From Episyrphus balteatus (Eukaryota > Arthropoda > Insecta > Diptera > Syrphidae), in the NCBI RefSeq assembly GCF_945859705.1, contig NC_079134.1, positions 12,813,545 to 12,877,544 of the forward strand: a stretch of DNA of 64,000 nucleotides, written 5' to 3'. Positions 36,686-48,500 of the stretch are shown in pieces. Positions within the stretch are counted from its first letter, which is position 1. Each line of letters begins with the position of its first letter. The position numbers were made by a program, and so were the translations under genes. The notes under the pieces are model-generated. The model was given only the letters and a program-made list of their open reading frames with translations, had not been told where the DNA came from and searched no databases.

Positions 36686-39600
36686 AGGAAACCTCATATA
36701 TTTTTTTTTTTAATTTTGAAAATGAAAATAAGTTCATTCCGGTTCTGCTAAGGAAAGTTGAAAACGGCAACACTAACATTTCCCCTGATTTTGAATTGTG
36801 ATGTCATCCAACAAAAAAACATACATACACTCAAAGAAAAATCATTTTGCCTTGCATTACGTCAATATTTAACTCATCTTTCTACAAATGCTGTGTTCCT
36901 GCTAAAAATAGAGTTAAAATATCAGTATGGAATTACAAACAACGCACGCTCTGTTTGTAGCCTGCTGTCATGCTACATGCTACAAAAGCAATCAACCTCT
37001 AACAACAAGTAGTCAAAATCCATCCATACAAATCTCACTCAGCAGCAACCGGCTGCTATTTTCTTCATTCTAACAGAATTGATGACGACTATAATAATTT
37101 CGTAGTCATTGCTTGTTGTATTTGTTTTTAGAAACGAAAAAGTTAATAGATTTGTTGTTGAGTGTTCAGTCTCTTTGTCTTTTGATTCGAATTCAGTATC
37201 ACTCTCTTTTCTACCAATGCGATTTTTGATTGTGAGCAAAAAACCTTGCATTACATCAAATTACGGTTACGCCCAATCGAATTCAATCCAATCGTCATCA
37301 TCCAACTAAATCGTCCAATAGGAATCATCAAAAACATTTTGAATTCTGATTCCGAAATATGCGGCTAGCAGAGTTTATAGTAGGTTGTTATTTTGTTCGA
37401 TGTTTTAAATAGAAATTGGGATTGGGACACTGACTGGTGACGACCAATGTTGCCGTTTTGGCGGGTTTTCTGATAAGATTATGTAAGTTTCTGTTGTTTA
37501 ATACAGTTTCAAGAGACGATTTTGCTATCCCAGCACACTTAGTTTTGTAAAATGATTTTTAGAGACATTCACCCCTATTACAGTTGTCGTTTATAACAAA
37601 AACGACTCGTTATAAAGCAAAATTATTGAGGTTTTAGTGAAACAACTATTGGGAAAATAAAAAGAGGAGTTAAGAATAAAGAGCTCTACGTTTTTTCTAG
37701 TTTTATTAGGTACAAACGACTCTGTAATAACTTTTGCATTAGCAAAAAATATTGGCAACAATGTAATTTCAAGCATGGAAGCATAATATCTCATTGATAT
37801 AAATTTTTTTCGCAGACTGGAAACTGTGATCATGAGCTGGTATAATTTTTTTCCCAAATTCAGGCACGTAGTCGGGAAAGGGTTTGAGGAGTTTTGTCTG
37901 CAAAGGGCTGGCAAGCTACTTTAAAGTTTCATCTTTCAGCTTATTTACTATGCCCAAGATCAGAAGCGCATTTTTTTTCTATTTAATGTATGAAACGTTT
38001 TCCTCATTTTTTTTTAATTTAATGTAGCTAACATTTTCCTCATTTTAACGTTAATTGGAAATTTTAAGTTCAGTTGAATCAAGTATTTTCGAAAGTTATA
38101 GTTCATAACACTATTTTTGCTAATCCGATATTTTAAGAATTCACTTAACTCGTGTGGTTTATCAGCATCCCGCCAAACCCCAGCCGATATTGAAAAAAAA
38201 AATAAGGAATTTATTACATACTGGACTTTTCCCTTCTATTTCAAAAAGCTACCCACGCTACTGGCCAGTGATTCTACTTTGGACTCTGAAATGAAAATGA
38301 CAATTTCTATCAGAATTGCGGTTCAACTTGATTTCGAATACAGCACTCACTTCTTATCCAACAGATAGTTCTTGTGATACGATACGAAAACTACCGAGTG
38401 ACAACAAAAACACTTACAATTTCTTAATCTCATCGCTCTTCTGATATTCTGACATCCTAGTTACTATATTTTTCTTTAAAGTTCCTACCTCACGGCAACA
38501 CTAACAAAACAAAGAAAAGAGCTCTTTTCTTATTGTGTGTTGTTAACTATCAAGAGTTTTGTGTTGGATTTCCCCTTACCACTTCGTGAGATTTATATTC
38601 ATATTGGATTGGCGCCAATTCAAAGAGTCTTTCATGCTATTCGACAACTACAAAACAACGAATGTGACTACACTACCGATTTCGCTGTTTGCCTGGTAAT
38701 AAATTTCGCTGACGTGCCTAAAAGTATGGATTTGGGGATTTCAAGCATTTCGATAATGCATGGAATTTCTCTTATGAAATTTTGTTGTTTCTGTGAAGAT
38801 AGAGACAGAGAGAAAGAGAAAAAGCACAAATTTAAAAAAATTTAACTTTTTCACAAACATGCTCTCACTTTGACGTTAGCATTTTAATACACAAGATGAA
38901 TATATTGTTCACATAGCAGGGAAAAGGGAACAGGCTCAGCGTCAAGATAGGTAGGAAAAATTTTTATATGGGTAAGATGAGTGATATAAGAACAAAGGTG
39001 GGCAGGCAGATGTGTAGCCATAAGCAGTTGGGATTATATGATGTTTTGCCATCCGAGAATAGGGATTGGATAAAACAGGGCACTTGCGTGTTTTGAGTTG
39101 TATTACACATTGTATACTGGTGACAGTAAGTTTTCGTACTAAAATCTAGTACAAATTTCACTTTGGCAACAATTTTCCAAAAATCGTTTCGACCTCGTTT
39201 TTTGCCGGAAACTGATTTCTTAAACATATTGCTTTTATTAGATTGATCCAATTTAACTTTGTTTAGACATAATTTGACAGTTGATATTTCAAAAATGTAA
39301 TAGTACTTTGTACTAGATTTGTTAATTCTTTTACATTTTCTGACACAACTATAGTATATTTAACTGTCTGTTGGAACCCGTTTATAAATAAGAATTTAGG
39401 CAACTTTTCTCAAAGGCAAATTAAATATTTAAAGAAGTTTACCTTAACAACCTATTAAAAAACAAACGTATAAATGCGGCTGTAAATATGTACTTTACAA
39501 AGCGTTTATTTCAAGTTCTTCAATTTTTTCAGTAAATAAAATAATTTTAAAATAGTACTAATTTTTTTGAACGCCACTGTATCAATGTTTTGAAATAAAA

Positions 39601-40713
39601 TGTAAGCAAAAACGACCTTATCATTGACAATTGTAATGGCGCAAAGACATTGTAAGCTTTTGATTTTTTATGTGCGCCTGGCTGAAATAGAGCTCGGTGA
39701 CTGTTTTATTGAAAAATAAAAATTTAGCTTGACGCTCTCTACTGTCAAAAGTCTGTGTCACCATGAAAGCGGGAATCAAAAGCATAATCTATTTGGGAAT
39801 CAGGTGGAATGAATGAAAAAAATGCTATGCGCCTTTAAAAATTAAAAATTAAATGACACCAAGTGACAATGCGTGAGTGTATTGAAAAACGATTTTTAGT
39901 ACCATGGACGTTTTGTTTTTATTTATTTTCGGTGTTCAATCGAGTGATTAAGTGCGTCTAGTAAATTTTGTTTGTATTCACTTTGGCTGGCCAAAATGTT
40001 TATTTAAAGACCGAGGTATCAAATTTTGGTTTCTAAGCTAATTAAATTTGTTATAAGAATTTTATCTAAACATCCACTTCAAAAGTTGATAATCTTAATC
40101 GATTCTTCCTTTACTTTACTAATCTAATATAATGAAATGACAATGTTTAGTTAGTTGTTCGGCAATGATAAGAACTTTTTGTTGTTCTAAGTCTGGGTGA
40201 AAATCAATGACCCAGGGACTGCGCCCGTTATAAATTTGGCTGTTAATCAATCAATAACAACTATTTTTGTATGTTCTAGGCAACAAAATTGGTGAATTTG
40301 TATTAAGATTAAAACAGTAGACAAAAATTGGATTTATGTATGTATAAATAAATGACACCATGGATAAAGTCTGCTAGGATGATAACATCTGATTCAGAAT
40401 GATTTCATTTTCGCATTATTTTTTTAACATTCCGGTGTGAAAATAAACTTGCCTACACTGAAAAAACAGTTGAATGATTCAGTTTTTTAGTTTACTCTTA
40501 AAGTACTTTGAGTCAACTAAGTATAATTACCTTATAAGACCGTGAGTAAAATCCGGTAATTCTGACTTTTGGCAGAGTTGTTTTAGTTATTGCATAATCA
40601 ACATGCCAAGTTTTCAACACTGTCTAATATGTAAAATATGTCAAAACAAATCTGACTCAGAAACTTACTAATATTTTTCTACTTCCTAACAAAAACAATA
40701 AATAACTACTTTG
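36686..40713. other. Intergenic stretch with no recognised gene
   Basis: Several open frames of 80-110 codons occur here (for example 38117-38368 and 38537-38845, plus strand), but they show no domain, coding bias or splice context I can defend. CGGCAACACTAAC occurs twice (about 36765 and 38494), suggesting unrecognised hAT-like ends. Confidence 0.35.
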
Positions 40714-41055
40714 TCAGCTATTACATGAAGCCTCAAGAGGCTTGACTCTTTTTTCGAATTTTCTTTTGATAATCATTCTGTGAGGCGCGTACTATTACAC
40801 GATGCCTCAAAGACTCAAATTTGACATTTCTCATTTGATTTAAGTATTGTTGTTGTTGTATTTCACCAAGAAACAAAAAGAAATGCAAGGGAATGTTGAA
40901 AAAAGAAAGAGTGGAAAAAGAAACGTCAAAAAAGAGTCTCAGAATTTCGGCCCACGACTCTCCGGTCGGATAATTTTTTGTTTTATCTTCTTTCTCTTTT
41001 GCACTCATTAGATTTGAAAAGAGGCGCGCCTCTTGAGGCTTCATGTAATAGCTGA
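40714..41055. mobile_element. Palindrome-rich MITE, 342 bp
   Basis: Termini TCAGCTATTACATGAAGCCT and its inverted form are exact, followed by the palindrome AAGCCTCAAGAGGCTT. The flanks share CTTTG (40709-40713 and 41056-41060), a possible 5-bp TSD. Internal GAGGCGCG(T/C) and GATGCCTCAAAGAC repeat the terminal motif. Superfamily unassigned. Confidence 0.7.
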
Positions 41056-42564
41056 CTTTGGAGTTGATAAAATAATTTAAGCCTAAAAACATGAGTGTAG
41101 GCTAAAATGATTTACAAAATATTATCGCTTTTCAAATATCTTCAAATTTGTTGTAATAGAATAATTTTTGAAATACTTTTCTGTGAGTGGAAAATTTAGC
41201 ACTTGAGTTCATGAATTGAATTAATTTCAATTTTGTTTATACGAAAAAATGTGGCAAAGCTTTTAGTGCATATAATAAATCTTTTAAGAACAAAACCATG
41301 TTGAAAACATTTTAAAATTAAAAGAGTTTATGCTAAGTCCTACCATTTCACAACTATTTTGAAATATGGTTTTTGTCTTAAAAGTTTTTTATGCCTTAAA
41401 AGCCTTGCCAAAATTTTAAGTTAATAGCAAGTTAAAATTTAATTGAAAGATTGAAATTTTGACTGCCCACATACATACATATGGGCATTTTTTTCCAAAA
41501 GCTTTAATATGTTTTTGTCATTTAGGTTACTCCAATTTCGATTGGGCGACGTTATATTTTTGTTAAATCGAAATTGAAGACAAAAAATCTAATCTATGGC
41601 AGTTATAGATTTTTAATGTTGAATTTTTTTATAAACTAGTGCCCTTTTAATGTTGCATCCCATTGCAAATGTCCACTAGTCTAATTATTCACTCAAAATA
41701 GAACAACTTATACTTTAAGATTTTTCCAAGAAAAAAATGTTACGCATACGTCACAGTCACCCTCATAAGTTTAATCGATTCAGTCAATGAATAAAAATAA
41801 TAAAACAACATTTGCTGTCTGTCTATTCACTGACTGTCAAAATTATATAGTAGATGTACATAAGAGTACTAAGCTTTAGAGTCGAAACATTGTGATGGAA
41901 TTTAAAGAACCTCAGAACCCTTAATTAAACAGATCGCAATCAACAAAACGTGGTGCAGTAACTAGTAACCCATGCGGAAAAATAATCATAGAGCCAAATG
42001 GCGGAAATTATCAAATTTTTTAATTTGTTTACCTTATTGACAAAAAATTGTTGGAAGATTTTGTAGTAGATTTTTAGATACCAAATTTTTTATATTCAAA
42101 CAGGGATACTATAATAACTATAACTATTGGCTGATAGCTAATCTTAATATTCGAAAATAAAACAAAAAATCGTCTGGAAATACAAAAAAATTGCTAACCC
42201 TTTCGAACCCAAGCTATGAAAATCAATATTAAAAAATGTTTTTTAAGTATTATCGTGTCAAAAACATCACAACTAAAAAATATGAATAGCAAAAAATTAT
42301 TTTCAAAAATAATAAATATCAAAACTAATGTGTTACTCTCATGTTACATGTAAAAAAGTAGGACAACTGAGAAAATAACTTTTTATGGAACTATAACGTA
42401 TGCTACTTCTTCTAAGCCAAAAAAAAAAAACACTTTCTGGATTAACATCTTTTTTTTTTCAAAATTATGACCATATATAAAAAAAAATGTGTGCCTTTTT
42501 CGATAAAAAAAAGTAAAGGTATTTGACTAACTTTTTGTAATAATCCAGTAACTAGGCATTATTA
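41056..42564. other. Intergenic stretch without a gene
   Basis: AT-rich; carries one copy of the dispersed TTACGCATACGYCACAGT motif at 41739-41762. Nothing else seen. Confidence 0.35.
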
Positions 42565-43184
42565 CACTGGTTAACAAAATTAAACTTTTTTTTTGTTGCC
42601 GAAACAAAATTATACTTTTCTGAAGGTTTTCGTGTGTGCTTCACTCGAATCCGAAGTCAAAAAAAATTAATCAGCTCCCGTTTTTGAAATATTCCCGTTA
42701 GAAAATGCAGTACTTCTCATCTTATTCTTTCATATAAGGAAAATTGTTTGAGCATATTTAGTAACGGTTTTTATAAGGAATATTTTCCACCTTTTTAAAC
42801 CTGTTTAAATCTTTCCGATATCTTTTTGACTGCCCGAGATATCCTCAGTTGTTTGGTATTTTTATAAATTTTATAACGTCATTATCTCCTTTATGAGATA
42901 TGAAGCCAAATCCACTTACTTCATTTTAAGATATCTCGGGCAATACAAAAGATATTGAAAAGATTTAAACAAGTACCGTTACTAAATATGCTCAAACAAT
43001 TTTCCTTATACAAAAGAATAAGGTCCGAAGAACTCAAAAAAACCTTTTTTTGCATTCTCTAACGGTAATATCTCAAAAACAGGAGCTGATTAGTAGTTTC
43101 TGACTTCGGATTCGAGTTCAGCACACCGAAAACTTTCAGAAAAGTATATTTTTGTTTCGACAACAAAACCCTTGTAAACCAGTG
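42565..43184. mobile_element. 620-bp foldback element, arms of about 290 bp
   Basis: It starts CACTGGTTAACAA and ends with the inverted TTGTAAACCAGTG, flanked by TTA (42562-42564 and 43185-43187). Almost the whole element is one inverted repeat: ACTTTTCTGAA, CGAATCCGAAGTCA, GTTTTTGA, ATATGCTCAAACAATTTTCC and CCGAGATATC blocks all recur in reverse. The loop lies near 42880. A 3-bp TTA duplication suggests PIF/Harbinger-type mobilisation, with moderate support. Confidence 0.75.
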
Positions 43185-43321
43185 TTATCTTTCAATTGAG
43201 CTATCGAAACCTAAAAATTTATTTAATGGAATATTTTGTACGAATTTTTTAAAATATTTTACATGAGAATAACGCTAGGTCCGAAAGGTTTAAAGTCATT
43301 TTAAATAAAAGTCCACACCAC

Positions 43322-44290
43322 CAATGTTGCCAGGACCGGCTATTTATAGCCAAACCGGCTCCTTCAAGTTTTCTCCGGCTCCTTCAAATTCTGATTTCCG
43401 ATTTATCAAATTTTGGCTCCTTAAGTTTTCAATTTGGCGATTTTTGGCTCCTTCCATATTAAAAACTTTTATAATAAAAGAACTTGATTATTATGATCAC
43501 GCCTTAAAAGTCTTCGAAGTAGAACTAAACTTCTTCTAAGTAGAATCTGACTTCTTGCTGAAAAGCGCAATTGTGAATGTACCTGCTTCCACTTTCATTC
43601 AGATATGAGGCGTTCAGAATTATAATGGGTCAAGTTCACTTCTCTTTAGGTTGGATGTTTTAAGGTCTTAAAAATATGTCAAATGAAATAAAAGAAAGAC
43701 AATAACGAAGAAAAAAATAACAAAAATAATAAAAAATTATTAAAATTATTTTTATTTTAAGTGGAGTGATTGAATATAATTCAATATAAGTTGAGGTCAC
43801 TTGAACTTATATTAAAAGAAATTTAAATTTTGGAAATATGGAGCTATCGATCTGTGAAACATTTATTTCAAAAGTTACTTTAGTTTCTGAGAAAAATCTT
43901 CTCAAAGTTCAGAATAATGCACAAATTTCAAATGGACTTGACCCATTATTATTCTGAACGCATCATATTTTGTTTCTACTTTTCCACAATGTATATTTGT
44001 TTTGTTATTTTCTTACTAAAATAAAAATTAAAGAATCTAACTTGAAGTCTGATAAACTTAATACAGAGTATTATTTCTTTTTAATTTTTTTTTTTTAATT
44101 TTTTGTTTATGTTATCATATCATATCTAAGTTAATTTGAAGTTGGAAAAAAAAATGATGAAAAAACAAAAAAAAAATGGTACAAAATGCATTATTATGAG
44201 TTTTTATCAACAATTTTTGAAATTGGCGATTTTTTTCTCCAAGACTTCTAAAATTCGGCTCCTTGCCTCTAAAATTCTCTGGCAACACTG
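43322..44290. mobile_element. hAT-like element, CARTGTTGCCAG family, copy B, 8-bp TSD
   Basis: Left CAATGTTGCCAGGACCGGCT and right CTCTGGCAACACTG, flanked by a perfect CACACCAC duplication (43314-43321 and 44291-44298). The ends are made of GGCTCCTT-rich repeats shared with copy A at 35688-36085. No transposase. A TA-target MITE sits inside at 43606-43965. Confidence 0.85.
43606..43965. mobile_element. TA-target MITE nested in hAT copy B
   Basis: Left TGAGGCGTTCAGAATTATAA and inverted right TGATGCGTTCAGAATAATAA, continuing TGGGTCAAGT; flanked by TA (43604-43605 and 43966-43967). 360 bp and no coding capacity. A truncated relative is at 1928-2115. Confidence 0.8.
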
Positions 44291-44298
44291 CACACCAC

Positions 44299-45585
44299 AA
44301 CAATTTTTAATGAACCAGAATTTTTTCTGAACCGGTAAATTTTGGAATACCAATAAACCAACTGTCTTGAATTTGAAATGCGTAGCTTTAATGAAGCTAG
44401 CATTGAATGCAATTATTTAAATGAATGCATTGGTGCTTGTTTTAATTATTGTCTTGCCGAATGATTTTACTATTTTAAAGTCCTATCTCTCGGCATGCAC
44501 TTTTACATTAAATCAATTACGTACTTATTTGAATAACAATATGAATATTTTAATAAACGTCCTTTACTTAAGAGTTAAGACCCTCTAAATATTCTCTAAA
44601 ATATTTCAGGGGTAGCAAATAAAACTGCCACTCACAAGCTGTCACTTAAGTGATTCTATCTCATATAACAATGTGTGACAACTACTCAAGACTCAACTCT
44701 GAAAAATTTGAACCGTTTAACTAATATATATTTTCTGTCCTCTTTAAAGATTGTTATCTTAATAAAAAACATTTCACTTAAAAATCAATTAGTCAAAGCT
44801 ACTTAAAGTGCGAAAAATGATATACTTTTTTGTTGTTATCTAACCACAATTGAATTTTTGTTTTTGTTAAAAAAAAACTGCAGTTGATATAAGATTTTAT
44901 ATTTTTTGTTTTCCTTTTTTTACCCCAATAACTATAGAATAGGTAACATGGCGCTGCAACCCTTATCAAATCTTGTTTATTACAATAAACTTCCAAGGTA
45001 AAAAAATAAAAATATAACAAAGAAGATTAGATACACAAACATTGAATTAAAGAAACAAACAAAACGAAAGGGAAAATAACATTCGACCGTGTATAGTGGG
45101 ACAAAATATGACAAAAATTTAGAAAAAAACAGCTAATAAATTTAAAACAAATTGGATCTAACAGATTCAAGCAAGTAAATGAATGATTTACAAAAGTCTT
45201 TATTATAGGAAAGATAAATTAAAAAAAGGGGGTTATTTTCTTTGGTTTGAACCATCTGCTTCTGTCAAATGCGACAGTCAATCCTTGATAAGAAGGAACC
45301 TAGAATAAAATAAGACAACGATATTTTAAGACTCACAGAATTGTTTTGATTTACCTATAAAGAAATATCCACAAAAATTCAAAAATTAAGAAAAAATGGA
45401 TGTTATACAAAAATTTTGAAAAATAATCCCAATTAGGGCATACAACCAGACCACTGTACATCATCATCATTTTCGTCGAATCGTTTCTTTTGTAGAACTG
45501 TTATCTTTAGCAGTTGCTGATCAAACTTCAGGTTGATATCATTCAAAAAGCAAGATAGTATCTGGCAGTTAAAAAGTTACATCTT
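44299..45585. other. Upstream region of the kinase-like gene
   Basis: AT-rich; must include the promoter and 5' UTR of the plus-strand gene starting at 45586. No confident core-promoter motif or extra gene. Confidence 0.35.
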
Positions 45586-48500
45586 ATGGAAATGGAACTA
45601 AACGCTTTGTCGAAAAAATCCTACACGCTCAATACAAATTTTGAGCTCGGTGAAAAATCATCTGGAGAAGGAAAATTTGCTACTGTTTCGGAGGATGGCA
45701 AAAAAAATGGTACCGAGGAACTTCTTCAGCCTGGATCTGATATCCAACCAAAAGTTACCATAGAAGATGTTAATAACCTAGCTCAGAGGTTGTATGGGAT
45801 TACAGTTGGGGAATTGAAAGAGATGATTTCTTATGATGATCGGAATTATTTTATTACTGAAGACAAGTAAGTTTCATTTTATTTTTAAGATTCGTATAAG
45901 TGTGCCAAATCAAGTCTTCAAAGTAGTTTCAATAAAGCATGTGATTTTAAAATTGTGTTAACCCGAAAAACAAAAACAAAATAATTCTACCTACTTTTTT
46001 TGGAGAATTTATTTGCTTAAAAAATGATGTACCTACGACTTATATGCGTCTTCATGAATATCAAGCTAAATTCGTGATGACTTTATTAATTTAGAAGCTT
46101 TGGATATTTGTCGTAAGATTGCGGATACAAAGCAAATATAGATTGTCTTAATTAACAAAATACACACACTGAAATAGAAAAATACAAAATAATATCTAGG
46201 TATTTGTCTGGGATAAGATGAAATAAGATATTACAATAATTGTTAGATCAACAATTTCAGCTTTCAATTTTTTTTTTTTCTAATTAACGATTTCCTAACT
46301 TTTCGATTTCGAATACAGGTGTAGGTATGTGTTATAAGAGTGCCGGATTACAAAATAGCGCTATAGATAAATCTTTCTCTCACCAAAACGAGTAAATATT
46401 TGTTAAATGGCAGAATTACTTACCTAAGTCCTTAAAGTCTTGACTTTCCTTTACTTTAACAGCAGGCTTTTAAAACAGAATTGACAAAAATAATATAATT
46501 AGAAGATATTTTCTGAATTGAATTCAAATTTATTAAATATATGTACAGTACATATGATTTTACTATTCTATCCTTCAATTTTTTGTTGGCTCTTCCAGGT
46601 GCACTTTCACTGAAAAATTGATGTTGGGTATTCAAACTTAGTTCTATAGTACCTACTTGTTTTTAATGAAATTTAAAGCCTGAATGTTAAAATTTTTGCT
46701 TTTTCATTTCTTTATAAGATTCCTTTAAATTCTTTGTTTTATTGAAAAGTTGTTTCTAGTAAATAACTAATAAATTTAAAGCCACTTTTATTCATAATTA
46801 GATTTTTTGGCTGCTTATATTAAATCTTTCAAATTATTTTATTTTGGAAGTAACCCAACAGGTGCTTTAAGAATTTCACATCTTTATCCAAATCTAAGAA
46901 CCACGAAAAGATTTTGTAATATCATCCATACCCACATTATTAATGCTGTAGGTCCTTAGTCTATAATGTGCAAACAGCGTCACAATCAATCCTAGCTTAT
47001 AACACATAATCTTAGGGTATTTTCGACATGGAACTAAATCCGATACAATCTGACTTTCTTGAAAATAGCTTGCATGAAATATAATTTTAAATTTTTTGGG
47101 CGACAAAAAAAAAACAGTTTTTTAGGAGCAGTCCCTTTAATGGCATATTGCAATGTAAAATCTTTTTAAAAAAGGATACAATTTTTCTATACTTAGGCAA
47201 AAGTTTTTTTCGGGTTTTGATAAAATAAGAATGAGCTCTTTTTTTTCTTTTAGTTTGTATCAAAAACATAAATTAAGATATACTCTTTCTTATAAAAATA
47301 AGAGAATCAATGCTTAAAAAGCTAGATGACGTCTTGTCCTTACCTTACCTATAATACCTAATATTTCTAATAAAACCTTTCCTTATCAAACCAAATCCTT
47401 CACAACTTTACCCTGGGGGGCACAATCAGTGGCGTATCCAGAAAAAAATTTGTGGGGGGCTGAAAAATTTTACAAAAATTTTTGATAAGGTAAATGTACT
47501 ACAAATTTGTATCTTTTTTTATTCATCTTTGATCGAGAGAAAAGCGCTGTGCTGCGGTACTAAAAGTCGTATAGTAGCATTTTACTGCTCCCGACAACTT
47601 CGTACTACTGTCTCCTTTCACATTCAAAGTAGCTATTTTTCCAAGTTCTTGTATCCCAAACATTTAACACAAACAGCAAGGTGTTTAGTAATCTTTAAAA
47701 AAAAAAAACACTTTTTTGTTCGAACTTTTTCAGGTGCTGAATTCAAAACTGTTTACAGATTTATTCCTATCACGTCTAGTTTTTGAGCTATACTCATCAC
47801 TTTTTTCGGTATAAATGCCCATATTTCCGCAATTCGACCGAAAGTGTACTGGCATCACTTTTCAATTTCACGTGAAATTGATCTTCGATCGATTTCGAAA
47901 ACTTCGAAAATGCTTCGAACTGTCAAAACTGAAGGATCATCCATTTTTATTTTGTTTCTAAAGTTAAATTACTGCTACTTTGAACATGGATGCAATTTTA
48001 TTGGCAACTTTATTAAGCAGAATTAAAAAGAAAAAATAAGAAGTCACATTTTGCGAGACATATGAAATATGTAAGTGAAAAAAAATATAAGTTTTGATAA
48101 TATTTTGTCCAAAAATTGGAGATTCATTGAAAAAGATACCAAGTTCACGAGCAGAAACAAAGCGAATTAAATTCGATCAGAAAATCGAAATGAGCGAAAA
48201 AATGTAGAACACCTAATTTCACTATCGGCAACGCAAGTGAATGCTCAAAAAGTGAAATCCAGAACGAAAAAGTCTCAAAAACTAGTTTTCAATGAAATAT
48301 TCTTTTGATGTTTAATCCGAAATATATATTTTTTAATAATATATTCCATTTTTAATACAAATCAGAAGCACAAACTGGAATTTGCTTAAATAAACCATTA
48401 GTTATGTTGACCACTAAGATATTGAGATATAAAAAATTTGTATTTCCAATATCTTTGAGAAAAATATTATTTTTGAAAAAAAGTAATATACTCAAGACAA

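Noticed and set aside
38117..38845. Two plus-strand open frames of 83 and 102 codons
   Set aside because: No domain or clear exon structure; a hidden gene is possible but cannot be supported without transcripts.
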